Assembly (NCBI GenBank): GCA_022496805.1
Contig: CM040089.1
Span: 37,742,372-37,806,371, forward strand
Direction of reading: 5' to 3'
Length of the DNA stretch: 64,000 nt
Source: Pohlia nutans
Lineage: Eukaryota > Streptophyta > Bryopsida > Bryales > Mniaceae
Each line of letters opens with the position of its first letter. Position 1 is the stretch's first letter. The translations under genes were made by a program, and so were the position numbers. Positions 45,648 to 56,463 of the stretch are shown here, in pieces. The notes beneath the pieces are model-generated. The model saw nothing but the letters and a program-made list of their open reading frames with translations, made no database searches and was not told the DNA's origin.

Positions 45648-46227
45648 TTAACCCCTAAAGGACCATAAGGCCCCCACGCGACTTCTAGAACTAGAAAGTG
45701 AGAAAAATTCAAGTTAATGGATTATGAATTGTAGGGTGAGCAACAAAGAGACCCTGGCTCTGTTTGAGAGCTAAATCTGTGGATACTTCCTCATTGGAAA
45801 TTTATAAAGTAAGCGATTTTTGGTGATTTTTTTGAGCTGCAAGAAGGCTATCTCGGCATCACTTCAGACCCTCATATCTTCCTCGTCACATCTCCAGATT
45901 ACGTGATTTTTTTGCACATGTTCAAAATGATGATCTCTACTCATGGTAAAATTTTCAGAATTTTTGGAGCACTTTTGAACAACCCGATTTCATCATAATG
46001 TACAAAATTCTCTGAACGAGTTCTATCAATCATCTCAACAGTGACATCTTCTCAAAAATTGTGCAATTTTGTTGATCCTTGTTTCATATAAAAGCTACAT
46101 AAGTCTTCTTTAGTTTCAATGGTTTCAATCGTCAAAATTACCCACACGAATGAGGAATTGAGCTTGTAACAAGAGCTAGTCAAGAAAACAAGAGCTAAGT
46201 TCAACACCCTGGTTCTTTAAGGGTTAA
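45648..46227. mobile_element. TTAA element K
   Basis: TTAA then CCCCTAAAGGACCATAAGG and CACCCTGGTTCTTTAAGGG then TTAA (46224-46227). It is 580 bp with no second copy in this window. Its right TTAA is the left TTAA of L. Confidence 0.8.
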
Positions 46228-46622
46228 CCCCTAAAGGATGTTGGAGTATTTTATACGCTGGTGTATCAGCATACATGTGATGCTAAGGGGTGTAAAAGTG
46301 TGAATTTGGATGGGAGATTTTTTGAGGAGGTGCATATCCATGCACTTTGCATATACTGATTTTCAAGAGCATTTCCATCCGTTGTGAGATCATATAAAAA
46401 TTATGTATTTTCCCAGTACACGACTCAAAATACGCCCTTTGAGTAGCCATATCTTTTTTTTCCGCGTCACATATTATTAAATTAAAAATTGTATATTTAG
46501 TTCCCATTCCAAGCTCCATTTTCATATTTGCAGTTTCTATCAATACCATAGTCTTTGTGGTGAAATACCATCTGGAAGAACACTTGCAACCCTTTTTGGC
46601 ATGCACCTCCTTTAGGGGTTAA
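46224..46622. mobile_element. TTAA element L
   Basis: TTAA then CCCCTAAAGGATGTTGG and GGCATGCACCTCCTTTAGGGG then TTAA (46619-46622). At 399 bp it sits exactly between K and B7, sharing a TTAA with each. The 107-codon minus frame at 46283-46606 lies wholly inside L and has no recognised domain. Confidence 0.8.
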
Positions 46623-47195
46623 CCCCTAACTGCCTAAGCGTCCATTTTTTGGACGATGTACAGATTTCATCCATAATTTCTCATCCGCCATGCACTTTTA
46701 GCAATGTGGAATTTTTACTGTAGATTCTATGGGAAGTTAGCTTCATGCATATATGATTTGATTAAAAAGGGGATGATTTGTGAAATTTTTATGCCTCATT
46801 TCATGTTGTAGTGATTCACCCAAAATAATGAAGATTTCAGTGTAAAAGTGCTCTAGAAAAAGTCAACTCATATAATTAAGCAACCAAAAAATCTCCAAAA
46901 ATCACTACACTTAGAGTATTACATTTCAACCAATCACAAAAAAATTCATCCGTAGATTGTCAATATCTTATTCGTAATTGAATTACAAAATAATTTTGAA
47001 TTTCACGTTTCAAATTTTATACAAAATTATTGGTAATAGCAATCATAGATCTAACCGTATGGATAGAATCTAAAATTCATAATGTACAACTTTTATTCAT
47101 ATATCAAGTTCAAAATATCCCTCTAAGTTGCATTTTATAATGCATCTTTGCAAAACTACCGAATTTGGAGAGGGCTCTAGGCATTTAGGGGTTAA
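46619..47195 (-). mobile_element. TTAA element family B, copy B7
   Basis: TTAA then CCCCTAACTGCCTAAGCGTC and GGCTCTAGGCATTTAGGGG then TTAA. It aligns inverted with B4 and closely with B1. Confidence 0.9.
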
Positions 47196-47532
47196 GTACA
47201 TGGAAATTTGAAGGAGTGAGAAAACCATTTGAATGTCCTTACAGTGAGTGTCCTGCAGAGAAGAGAGTTATGACAAAGAACAGAGACAGTTCACAATGCT
47301 AACCCACTCACACAGAGATACTGGACACCAGTAGTACTACTACAAGGAAAACTTATGGGTGTGGCCAGATTGGATGGTTGAGAGGTTCAGTTGTGCCCAG
47401 GCTTGCAGTCCGGCCGGGCCACCCCACCCCATGGCGGGGGACCGAAATCCAAACAATGGTGACACACGACGCACTCTGCCCTTGCCATATTGCACTGTAA
47501 GTGGGTACTCTTCCGTGTTGCCCTTGGAATTT
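47196..47532. other. Intergenic DNA, locally GC-rich
   Basis: A GC-rich patch with CCGGCCGGGCCACCCCACCC lies at about 47411-47430. The short minus-strand frame at 47353-47535 has no family resemblance. Confidence 0.4.
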
Positions 47533-47728
47533 CACTAGTAAGGAAATGTGTCGTTTTTCACTTCCTATAAATGAAAAAGGAATGAAACCGCGCCAGACAC
47601 ATGGGTTGTGTTAGTGCTGGTGAGTGGTTTTGATCACAAGAAAACAAAAATATAAACAAAATATTTCAGCCACTAATTCACTGTTTTCACGAAGTGGGGA
47701 ATGAAAAACGACAGGTCTGCTACTAGTG
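47533..47728. mobile_element. CACTA-like miniature element Y
   Basis: CACTAGTAAGGAAATGTGTC and TGCTACTAGTG are inverted ends, with a shared inner block GTCGTTTTTCA and TGAAAAACGAC. It is 196 bp, with no exact 3-bp duplication. Confidence 0.7.
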
Positions 47729-47741
47729 TTCTATGGATTAT

Positions 47742-48027
47742 GGCAGTACCATAGCAAGTTTGAACAAATAATTCAAAAAAATTTAAAATTTAAAATTTAA
47801 AAAATTTAAAATTATAAGGACAAAAGAGCAAAAATAGAAGAAATTATTTTTAGCTATATTTTGATATTTTGAGTCATTTGGGCTATTTTGGGCTATTTTT
47901 TTTTCTAATGATTTTTGTTCTCAAAAACGAAAATCAAGAAATTTATTTTTTGAGGAATGAACCTTATTTTTCAAAAAATATTAAATATTCATTCGCGGGG
48001 TGGTGACCTTGCTACGGTACTACAGTG
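47742..48027 (-). mobile_element. Element family Z, copy Z2
   Basis: The ends GGCAGTACCATAGCAAG and CCTTGCTACGGTACTACAGT are an inverted pair. It matches Z1 inverted, including ATAAGGTTC- and GGCCCAAAATA-type blocks. Its TA flanks have decayed. Confidence 0.65.
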
Positions 48028-48074
48028 TTAAGCAGAGTAAACTCAGTGAGTCCAAGAGGCTTGAAGATTATAAC

Positions 48075-48990
48075 TTAACCCCTAAATTTTCAGGACCGTA
48101 TTCTCACAAAAAACCATGAAAAACGCAGCATTTGGAAGTTGCAGAAGAAATCATATGTTTTTTGGTTTTTCATCATTTAACCGTAAGATCTAATACCCAA
48201 CTTGAATTTTCATGTGAGCACAAAATTTGAGAGCAAAATGACCATTAGATTCTTAGATTATAAGGATCAAAGTTGCAAAAGAAGATTTTTTGGGGTTCAA
48301 TCCGGTGACAAATTTGAACTTTAGAAATTAATATCTTTTTTTTGATTGGGTTAGAAATTCAATGAATGGCAAGGCCATGTTAACAATTGAGTTAAGTCTT
48401 CAAATATAAAATCTTGTAAGAAAAAAGCTAATATTAATTTTTTCATAAAACAATTACTAGAAGTGGGTACAAAGTGAAAGGAAAAAGAAAATCATTAATA
48501 AGTTTGACATGGAATTGTAAAATTTCAATCTTAACGGTGAGAATGCTGTACTCGGAAATCTTCACCTAGTGCCTTTTATTTCATTAAAAAATATTGAAAA
48601 TTGAGTTTAGAAATGAGCTTCAAAGTTTTTTTTGTCCAAACTGCCCAAAAAACAAATCTCCTCATAACTTTTATCCCATTGCTCAAAATGGGTACATTTA
48701 AAGCTTCATTTGGAGATAAAGATCAACCAAGCATGAATCAAAAAAGAAATTTTGAAAAAGAGTAAAAAATAAAAAAAATCTTGTTGCCCGATCTCGCTTC
48801 AAAAACTTCAAATGCTTATAACTTTTGCAATACTTATCGGAATGACATGAAACGAAGTGTGACATGTAGAGTGAAGTTTTTGGAAGCTACATAGAAATTT
48901 TCATTGAAAATTTTAAAAATATGAGGTCCCTGGAGGCTGCCAAAAAAGTGGAACGACCAGAATATGGTCGCTCAAAAATTTAGGGGTTAA
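48075..48990. mobile_element. TTAA element M
   Basis: TTAA then CCCCTAAATTTTCAGGACCG and GGTCGCTCAAAAATTTAGGGG then TTAA. It is 916 bp, close to D (914 bp), but no sequence match with D was seen. There is no second copy in the window. Confidence 0.8.
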
Positions 48991-49600
48991 GAGAATTTGC
49001 AGATATTATGGAAGGTGTCTTGCCATGAATACATGGTCATGGCGAGTCCTTTTGCGCTAATGTTATGTAACATTCTTTTGCTAAAGTCATCAAATTTTGG
49101 ATGGAAACCAACTAGTGATAGATGGGTATTGAACATAGATTTGTAGATTGGAGACTATTATTGAATTTGAGGTTTTTACCCTTACCCGCCGATGTCTCAA
49201 ATCCAGTAGGATGCTACATTCACATGTCTTTTGATGCTCATCACTAGAACCAACTTTGATTTTATTAAAGTTAAAAATTTATGGTAAAAACAAATTCGAA
49301 AAAATTATAATAGAATCACAATCTTTCTAATTTTCAAAGGTATGGTGTATAATTCATTAATTTCAATTATTAAAAGCTCAGGCTAGTAGAATCTAGTTGT
49401 CCAAAAGTAAAAACCATGTAAAAAATTCAACGTCAAAAATTCTAATTTCAAAGTTTTACGTCAAATAATGTGCATGTGCAAAAATAATAATTCAAATCGT
49501 TTTAGTTATTTTGGAATGGTGAATTGCAATTGTAGGTTTGATGAATATTATCAAAGTTTTACCATTGTCTAGGTTACATTTTTTACACATACAACACCCA
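48991..49600. other. Intergenic AT-rich DNA
   Basis: No gene or repeat boundary is seen. Confidence 0.45.
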
Positions 49601-49608
49601 CATTAATC

Positions 49609-49877
49609 CCCTGGGGCTGCACTATACTAAACATGTACAAGTATACGTGAGTGCATAGAAGGGGTATTAATTTGAACATTGCCGTATTACGTATACATAC
49701 AATAAACACATTTAGAACTAAAAATATTCACGTATACTTACATTCAACGTATATGTAAAACGGAATATATCTGTATACAAAGGTATTTAGACATATAACC
49801 TCTCGTATACAAGGGGGTTTTTAGAAGGGGTCATGAACGCACGTGATTCTCAAACATAATGTAGAGTGCACCCCGGG
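49609..49877 (+). mobile_element. E-family element E4
   Basis: It is flanked by an exact 8-bp duplication, CATTAATC (49601-49608 and 49878-49885). The ends are CCCTGGGGCTGCAC and GTGCACCCCGGG. It is 269 bp and aligns with E3 and with E5 inverted. Confidence 0.9.
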
Positions 49878-49885
49878 CATTAATC

Positions 49886-50165
49886 CATATATGTAATTGT
49901 AGACTTCCATCAAGTACAAGGTGAAAGAATGATTGAAGACACTGCCACCTCATAGGTCCCAACTCGACAACTCCCACCATATGCTTGACTTATGGACTCA
50001 GTATTAATATATGTTTTTTTAGAAGTTACACAATCGTCAAATGTCATAAACTTGTTTATGGCGTCACTCGTGAGAGGATACCTTATAAGCCTATCAATTT
50101 CATATTTAATTCAAACCTAAAATTCTGAGTATCACAAGACATGTTGTCAATAGCTAAAAGTGTTG
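49886..50165. other. Intergenic DNA
   Basis: No gene or repeat is seen. Confidence 0.45.
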
Positions 50166-50406
50166 TTAACCCCTAAAGGACCAAGAAGCCCAAATTCGAC
50201 TTGATGTTTTTCTTGGTAGTTTTGGGTAGATCTTATGTGAAGTTCATTTTGTTCAATCTTATTTGGCTTTTTTTATCAACACATGCAATATTCTTCACTG
50301 ATTCCGGTGATGTAAAATTTGATCCCATCTTAATTATATTTTTCACAATATGATCAATTGAATTTGTCATTTAAAAATCATGAATCCTTGATCTTTTAGG
50401 GGTTAA
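50166..50406 (-). mobile_element. TTAA element family F, copy F4
   Basis: TTAA then CCCCTAAAGGACCAAGAAGC and CCTTGATCTTTTAGGGG then TTAA (50403-50406). It is 241 bp and aligns with F1 and, inverted, with F2. Its right TTAA is shared with B8. Confidence 0.88.
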
Positions 50407-50964
50407 CCCTTAACTGCCTAAGCGTCCATTTTTTGGACGATGTATAGATTTCATTCACGTTTTCTCATCCATCATGCACTTTTTGTAGTGTTGATTTTTT
50501 ACTATATTATTTGTGGGAAGTTAGCTTCATGCATGTGAGAACCGATTAGAAAGGAGATGATTTGTGAAATTTTTATGCCTCATTTCATGTTGCAGTGATT
50601 CACCAAAAAAATTTAAGATCTTAGTTCAAAAGTGCTTTTGAAAAAGTCAACTCATAAAATTAAGCAACCAAAAAATCTCCAAAAATCACTACTAACACTT
50701 ACAGTATCACATTTCAACCCATCGCAACAAATTTCATTGTCAATATCTTATTCGAAATCGAATTACAAAAGAATTTTGAATTTTAAGTTTCAAATTTTAT
50801 ACAAAAATATCGGTGATTATTAACCGTATGGATAGAATCTAAAAATCATAATGTACAATTGTTATTCATACATCAAGTTTAGAATATCCCTCTTAATTGC
50901 ATTTTATAATGCACCTTTGCAAAACTGCCCAATTTGGAGAGGGTTGTAGACATTTAGGGGTTAA
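50403..50964 (-). mobile_element. TTAA element family B, copy B8
   Basis: TTAA then CCCTTAACTGCCTAAGCGTC and GTTGTAGACATTTAGGGG then TTAA (50961-50964). It aligns with B7 and B1. The 50632-50823 frame is internal. Confidence 0.88.
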
Positions 50965-51251
50965 ATCCTAGTGGGCACTTCGCAAACTAATACTATTGTC
51001 ACTTGGGTGTCCAAAACTGACAGTACAGTATTGTGAGGTTATCAGACTGGGTGAGATGGGCCAGGGCTGTCTCTTGGACAATTTCCATTGCAGCAAACCA
51101 CGGTACTAGTACTACGTACTACTTTCCCACATTTTGGTTGTGGTGAGTAAAATTCAACGCAAAGCGCAGGAACAACAAATTGAAATGGCCAACTCCAATA
51201 ATTACAAAGGTAACTGAACCTCACCTAAATTATGCAATACTTCAAAATCTT

Positions 51252-51870
51252 GCACATATTGATTTTCAGAATCTACGTCTCCTCTACATGATCAGAACTC
51301 ATGTTCGGTTGAGATATTTACCAATAAAACTTTGAGCCTTTTTTATCTTTTCCATATCGTATCCAATTGATGCACAATGGGTACATATTGATTTTGAGAA
51401 TCTACGCCGCCTCTACATGAGAACTCATGTTCGTTTGAGGTATTTACCAATAAAACTTTGAACCTTTTCAACTTTTGACATATCGTATCCAATAGATGCA
51501 CAATTGGTTTTGAGAATCTACGTCGCCTCTACATGATCAAAACTCATGTTTGTTTGAGGTGCTTACCAGTGGTGGGCGTGTGTGGCATCTTCTCCATCAA
51601 ATGAATACAACCTGAACAGTGCTCTACAGTGTACTGTAGCTTCAAATCAGGATTCGTTTAATTTTAGTTATTTTTATTAGATACACGCCCAACTCTGGTA
51701 TTTACCAATAAAACTTTGAACCTTTTCTACTTTTGACATATCGTATCCAATTGATGCACAATGGGTACATATTGGTTTTGAGAATCTACTTTTGCCTCAA
51801 CATCAGAACTCATGTTCGTACCTATAAAACTTTGAACCTTTCCAACTTTTGCATATCGTATCCAATTGAT
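51252..51870 (+). repeat. Tandem repeat, about 130-bp unit, four units
   Basis: Units begin near 51252, 51381, 51491 and 51764, with TTGATTTTGAGAATCTACG, CTCATGTTCG, ACCAATAAAACTTTGA and ATATCGTATCCAATTGATGC blocks. The third unit is interrupted by the hAT-like element at 51567-51697. Confidence 0.85.
51567..51697. mobile_element. hAT-like miniature element inside the tandem repeat
   Basis: The ends CAGTGGTGGGCGTGTGT and ACACGCCCAACTCTG are an inverted pair with CAG-N-G tips. Flanking 8-mers are GTGCTTAC and GTATTTAC, a duplication with two differences. Uninterrupted neighbouring repeat units have GTATTTACC at the same position, which supports the insertion. Confidence 0.82.
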
Positions 51871-51933
51871 GCATTTTTTGGTGCGTTGGAATCCTGTTTG
51901 ATTTGCTCACAAAACTATTTGATCATTATATGA

Positions 51934-52490
51934 ATAGAAAGTTCTATGTCCAGCACAAGTTACCTTGAGTTGCAATTACCAAAGTGGCAGGGGACAAGTG
52001 TACAAAGTGATGGTGATTGTGGTCCCAGGCGTTCCATTAGGGCTCTACCGTTGTCCCATCATCCTCAAGGAGAATGTCGCCCTGTGCACATGGTCTCATT
52101 CAAATCAGAACATTCAAGGACTCTCAGCATCACAACACAACGCATATTGTTCTGAGGCCAACTTATTATTGCTGATGCAAATTCATTAGTTGTTGATGAT
52201 GTTGCAGAAGTAGCAGCTTTGCTTCCGACAGAACATGGCTGGCTGGTGGGTTTGCCAGCCAGCTGGGGCATAATTTGATTGTAGTTATTATACCAAAAAG
52301 ATGGGACCGATCATTATATGATGTGAGTGAGGCAAAGTTTGCTGGCAATTTAGATATTTTCCAACAGATTGAGACTTCCATTTCTGCATGCAAAAAATTA
52401 ACGGATAATGGGATGAATTCACTAATCAGGTTTTCTGCTTTCGTTTCATTAGCAGAACGAGTCTGCGTGGTTGAAGATGAACAGTAATCA
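51934..52490 (+). pseudogene. Damaged coding-like stretch, possibly OTU-type protease relic
   Basis: A frame open from 51934 (first ATG 51946) reaches TGA at 52153-52155 and then continues in the same frame to 52276 as coding-like sequence (GQLIIADANS, VAEVAALLPTEHGWL). After a frameshift near 52266-52275 it continues to 52487 (LIVVIIPKRWDRSLYDVSEA and on to SLAERVCVVEDEQ). The segment SDGDCGPRRSI recalls the DG-D/N-C motif at the catalytic Asp and Cys of OTU cysteine proteases, and HGWLVGLPASWG plus the hydrophobic LIVVII could fit the later part of that fold. The TGA is one CpG transition from CGA. I do not recognise a specific family member; the OTU reading is an inference. No copy elsewhere in the window. 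Introns could explain the breaks instead of decay. Confidence 0.3.
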
Positions 52491-52665
52491 TGTCTAATAA
52501 TCCTGGTTTATCATTTAGTCTCAGGGTGATTATTGAAAGCAAGTTTGTGAATTAAGGAATCTGCAAAGCTCGTATAAATCTATGGACTAGTTGGAGAAGC
52601 TTTAGGGTTTAGGGTGTCAAGTGTCTGTACTTTTTGGCTGATAAGGGTTCACATTGAGGAGAAGA

Positions 52666-52872
52666 TTAATAGGGTATTAACTTTTTTATGACCAGAAATT
52701 GACACGGTTGCTTCAAAACTCGAACTTGGAATTTGTTGGTTTCGTAACAGAAAAGAGCTGTTATCAATTTTTCATCAATTCTTGAAATGGGTGGACCCAC
52801 GATGAGATTCTCGTTAATATCCAGTGACGGTGAAGAATTGAGCTTCGTTGCCTTTGCAAAGATGGATTCCAT
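52666..52872 (-). CDS. Possible first exon of an unrecognised gene (minus strand)
   Basis: The minus-strand ATG at 52872 is preceded immediately by AAAACCCTA, so that the start overlaps AAACCCTAATGG. That is the telo-box word often found just upstream of plant housekeeping gene starts. The frame gives 68 residues (MESIFAKATKLNSSPSLDIN and onward) with no recognised domain, ending TAT TAA. A splice donor within it cannot be chosen by eye. It may be a chance frame; composition here is less repetitive than elsewhere. Confidence 0.22.
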   Translation of the reverse strand: MESIFAKATKLNSSPSLDINENLIVGPPISRIDEKLITALFCYETNKFQVRVLKQPCQFLVIKKLIPY

Positions 52873-54454
52873 TAGGGTTTTAAGGAATTTTCAGTAGTAA
52901 ACGCAGAGATGGCGACCAAGCACGCAGAGAGTAACTGAATTTCAGGCAAAGACTTTTTCAACTCGTGGAAATGGTTTTACATTGAAATGATACGAGACTA
53001 CGTGCAAGACGATCGACTACTCACAATGAGTATGAAATTGATGGACTTCCATCACATGCCTGCCACATGGATATAAAAACTGTCAGTCATACATACATGT
53101 GCACATGGCTGCTTTGTCTTCAAAAGAAATTATAAATTGCAGGTGGTCGATCTCAACTCAAGGCCACTTTTAAGATGCTTGATGCGGACAGAAGTAGTAC
53201 ATACAAAATTTCCACATCTTCTGGAACGTTGATGGTGTTCTTACCGATCAACTTCAGTGCATATATATGCATATCACATAATTGATTTCGAGACATATTT
53301 CAAATCTGTTCTAGGTAGAGTGTCAACGGCTATCGATCTTCAAAGAGCCAAAAATCTGTAACGCCGAATCAGTCTTTGCAATATATATTCTTAAATTGTG
53401 TACTAGCAACACAGATAACAACGTCCGGAGCAATAATCCCCCACTGTCGATCTGACAATGCCAACTAATTGATCGACAAACTCTTTGCACCATGGCTGCT
53501 AAGTTTTACACATTCAGGTTTCAAACGACACTCTAAGATGATTATCACGCATGATTGACCACATGCACTAACTACGCTAGCTGTTCAATCAACATACGGC
53601 GGTGCAGAAATTGTTCAATCTTGTGTTTTCGTTCAGTAAGCAACGACAGCATAAATTGTTAGTCACTCGTGAATTAACGAGAAGGGTTTACCGTCCATGT
53701 TTCCTGCTGAGGATCTATCATCCTAGAGTCCTCAAATCGGAGAGATCATAAACACAAAGCGCGATTGACATCAAGACACTCAACTGGCCTTTTTAGTGAT
53801 CAGTTTTAACTCAGAAATGAGATTTTGTGTGAGTGGGTTCACTCGAATACATGTGCATTCCGGTCTGTCATAATTAAGCAGTGATATATGCAAGCTACAG
53901 TGCAACTTAACGCCTTTTTCAAATAACATGACGAAAAAAAATACATTAAAACATCATTAGGATGAACGTTGTTTCAACCATTTATGTTGTTTTACGGATT
54001 TTATGAGGTCTTGTCGATGTCATCTTGCCATGAGATAGGAGCTAGTGAACTGTTTTTCTCTTCAAGACCTAACCTTGCTCTTTAATCAATTTTTACATAA
54101 CCTTCATTTTTACTTATCGACACTCATGGAGGGTGAGCAAAACTTGAATGAGACCAAACAATTATTCAAATCAACGATGCAGGAAACCCACTAATGTAAC
54201 CTTTTTTCCAACTTTGCACTAACTGTGGTTTACTAATGATTCCAAACTCATCAGGGAGTTGAAATAAAGGGTGTTTGAAGTATCAAAGGAATGCATTAAC
54301 TGAAGGAATTCAACCATATTGCTGGAGCAAATGAATCGCTCTCAACTACCGAATGTTGGTGACAATTTTTGCTGGTTTTGGAATATCCCAAGTAAATATT
54401 ACTTCACAATTAGGCATGTTGCCCTGTCCGTATCAGCCCAAATGTAATTGCTTT
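52873..54454. other. Low-repeat stretch with promoter-like words
   Basis: No repeat family of this window enters here. GATATAAAAACT at about 53070 is TATA-like on the plus strand. CACCATGGCTGCTAAG at about 53489-53504 has a good plant start context, opens MAAKFYTF, and is followed by CAG-GTTTCA, a possible splice donor at 53517/53518. Neither leads to a frame long enough to call. Confidence 0.3.
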
Positions 54455-54462
54455 ACAACACC

Positions 54463-54726
54463 GTGGGAGGTGCACTTTACATTATGTTTGAGAATCACGT
54501 GCGTTCATGACCCCTTCTAAAAACCTCCTTGTATACGAGAAGTTATATGTCTAAATACCTTTGTATATATTATGTTTTAAATATATGTTTAATGTAAGTA
54601 TATGTGAATATTTTTAGTTCTAAATGTGTTTATTGTCTGTATACGTAATACGGCAGTGTTCAAATTAATACCCCTTCTGTGCACTCACGTATACTCGTAC
54701 ATGTTTAGTACAGTGCAGCCCCCGGG
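54463..54726 (-). mobile_element. E-family element E5
   Basis: It is flanked by an exact 8-bp duplication, ACAACACC (54455-54462 and 54727-54734). The ends are GTGGGAGGTGCAC and GTGCAGCCCCCGGG. It is 264 bp and aligns inverted with E4. Confidence 0.9.
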
Positions 54727-54734
54727 ACAACACC

Positions 54735-55235
54735 ACAACTTGAACTGCCATGTATATTCTTTCCTTCAGACACAGAACATGCACAACATTCTTTAGCTCA
54801 TCTAACAGTGAACCTCGAAATTTGTGCCCATTTTAATCCAATATCGCATACATATCACCCACGCTAATTCCTATTCAAACTTTAACTAAAGAATATGTTT
54901 ATGTGAGCGCAAATCTATAGCATCCAAAAATTGATGAAATGCTGCCTTTCTCTTTGAAGTTTTTAGGGCTCTCTTCTTGTGGACATGGAGGTCATTATTG
55001 TATTCTCATGAATCAACAGATGACTCTCGGACAGTTTAATGTCTTTCTAGATCTCTCACCATTTTCAGGAACAATTGAGCAGTTTAGTGACCACGTTAGC
55101 AATCGGCAAAGTCCAGAAGGTTAAATAGCTTCCAAAAACTGCAGTATTATTTTCAAGGATTGGATGCAAATCAAAACGTCCCGGTAGATTGTTTTGAGAA
55201 AGATTGCCACAGAATTGAAAACCCAGTGATTGCCA
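54735..55235. other. Intergenic DNA
   Basis: A 61-codon frame at 54939-55124 has no recognised domain and is not claimed as a gene. Confidence 0.4.
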
Positions 55236-56043
55236 TTAACCCTTTAGTGCCTAGGTAACCAGTAAGTGGTCACTAGATCATCGAAAAATGAAATGCTGTA
55301 AAATCTGTGAACTATCTTAGTTCGGTGTTTGAAGTTCAGAAGTGTAACTTTTGATTATGCAGATGATGCAAAAAGAAATTTTGAAATCTGACTTTCTTAG
55401 ATATCCAAATACCTATGTTCAAAACACCAAAATACTGCAAATACCTCAAAATACAGCAAATACTTACAAATACAACACATGTACTATGCGGTATTTCTTG
55501 TATTTGAAAGTTTGTTATCTTGTATTTATTTTTGGATTGTGTTCTCTTGTTCATGTTCCATCAATGTATGTATTCCGATCTTGATCAATGTACCAAATCC
55601 TTTCTTATTTTAACGTATAAATTTTGTCCTAAACCGTACATAGATAAGTCACTCTCACTTATAAAATTCACAATAATTATGTGTGAGTCAGTTCTTGACA
55701 TGAAAGATTGCAATGGAGAGGTGTTGACATAGGTCATTGCTAAACTGCTTCACTTTCATTTTTGAAAATTTAACCAAAATTCTATTTAACTTTGAAGTCA
55801 CACACCCCTCAAAATCTCATTTTGGAGTGTGCATTATACGGTTCAAAGACATACTATAATCTTTCAATCCAACGGTCTGATCTGACCAAGATTTAACCAA
55901 AACTTGTTTCATTAAGCTATGCTTATATTGATACGGTTGAATACTATTGATAGCATTCCTAATTTCAAGAGAGAAAGTTTAAAAAGAATATCACCCAAAA
56001 AACTGTGGTTTCTCCAGAACCACTCTAGGCACTAAAGGGTTAA
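55236..56043 (+). mobile_element. TTAA element family H, copy H2
   Basis: It is 808 bp with TTAA at both ends and inverted tips CCCTTTAGTGCCTAG. Its interior closely matches H1, but its tips differ from those of H1 at three positions, mirrored at both ends. Frames at 55336-55732 are internal. Confidence 0.92.
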
Positions 56044-56047
56044 CCTG

Positions 56048-56289
56048 TTAACCCTTAAAGGACATGGTTTTCCTGATTCCCACACCCAAAATCTCTTTTA
56101 AACTCCATTTTAAGCATGATTCTCTTTGTAATTTACTTTGGTTCTATTCTAAAGAAGTATAGATGCCTTAAATATGTTCGTTTTGGCATTTAAAAGACCC
56201 CATTTGGTTCAATGGAATAGAAGTTATGAGCAAGATTCTCCCAAAATAAAAGTAAGCATGTGGGGCTTAGTATGTCCTTGAAAGGTTAA
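56048..56289. mobile_element. TTAA element N
   Basis: TTAA then CCCTTAAAGGACATGG and AGTATGTCCTTGAAAGG then TTAA. It is 242 bp and starts four bases after H2 ends. Confidence 0.75.
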
Positions 56290-56463
56290 ACGCAAGTAAT
56301 TCTTTTGCTAATAACTCCCAACATTTGGAATCTGCTCATCTATGCAGCCATTTGAATCGCGAGCACATGGCCACTTCGTATTACTTATGCAGATTTGCTC
56401 AATGATAGTGATGTCAAATCTTCTTCTTCTCAATTATCTCTTATCATTTCACCACATTTACTC

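Noticed and set aside
46283..46606. 107-codon minus-strand frame inside L
   Set aside because: It lies wholly inside a non-autonomous element, has no recognised motif and there is no second copy to test conservation.
52590..52610. Interstitial telomere (TAGGGTTTAGGG)
   Set aside because: Only about one and a half units are present, too short for a telomeric array.
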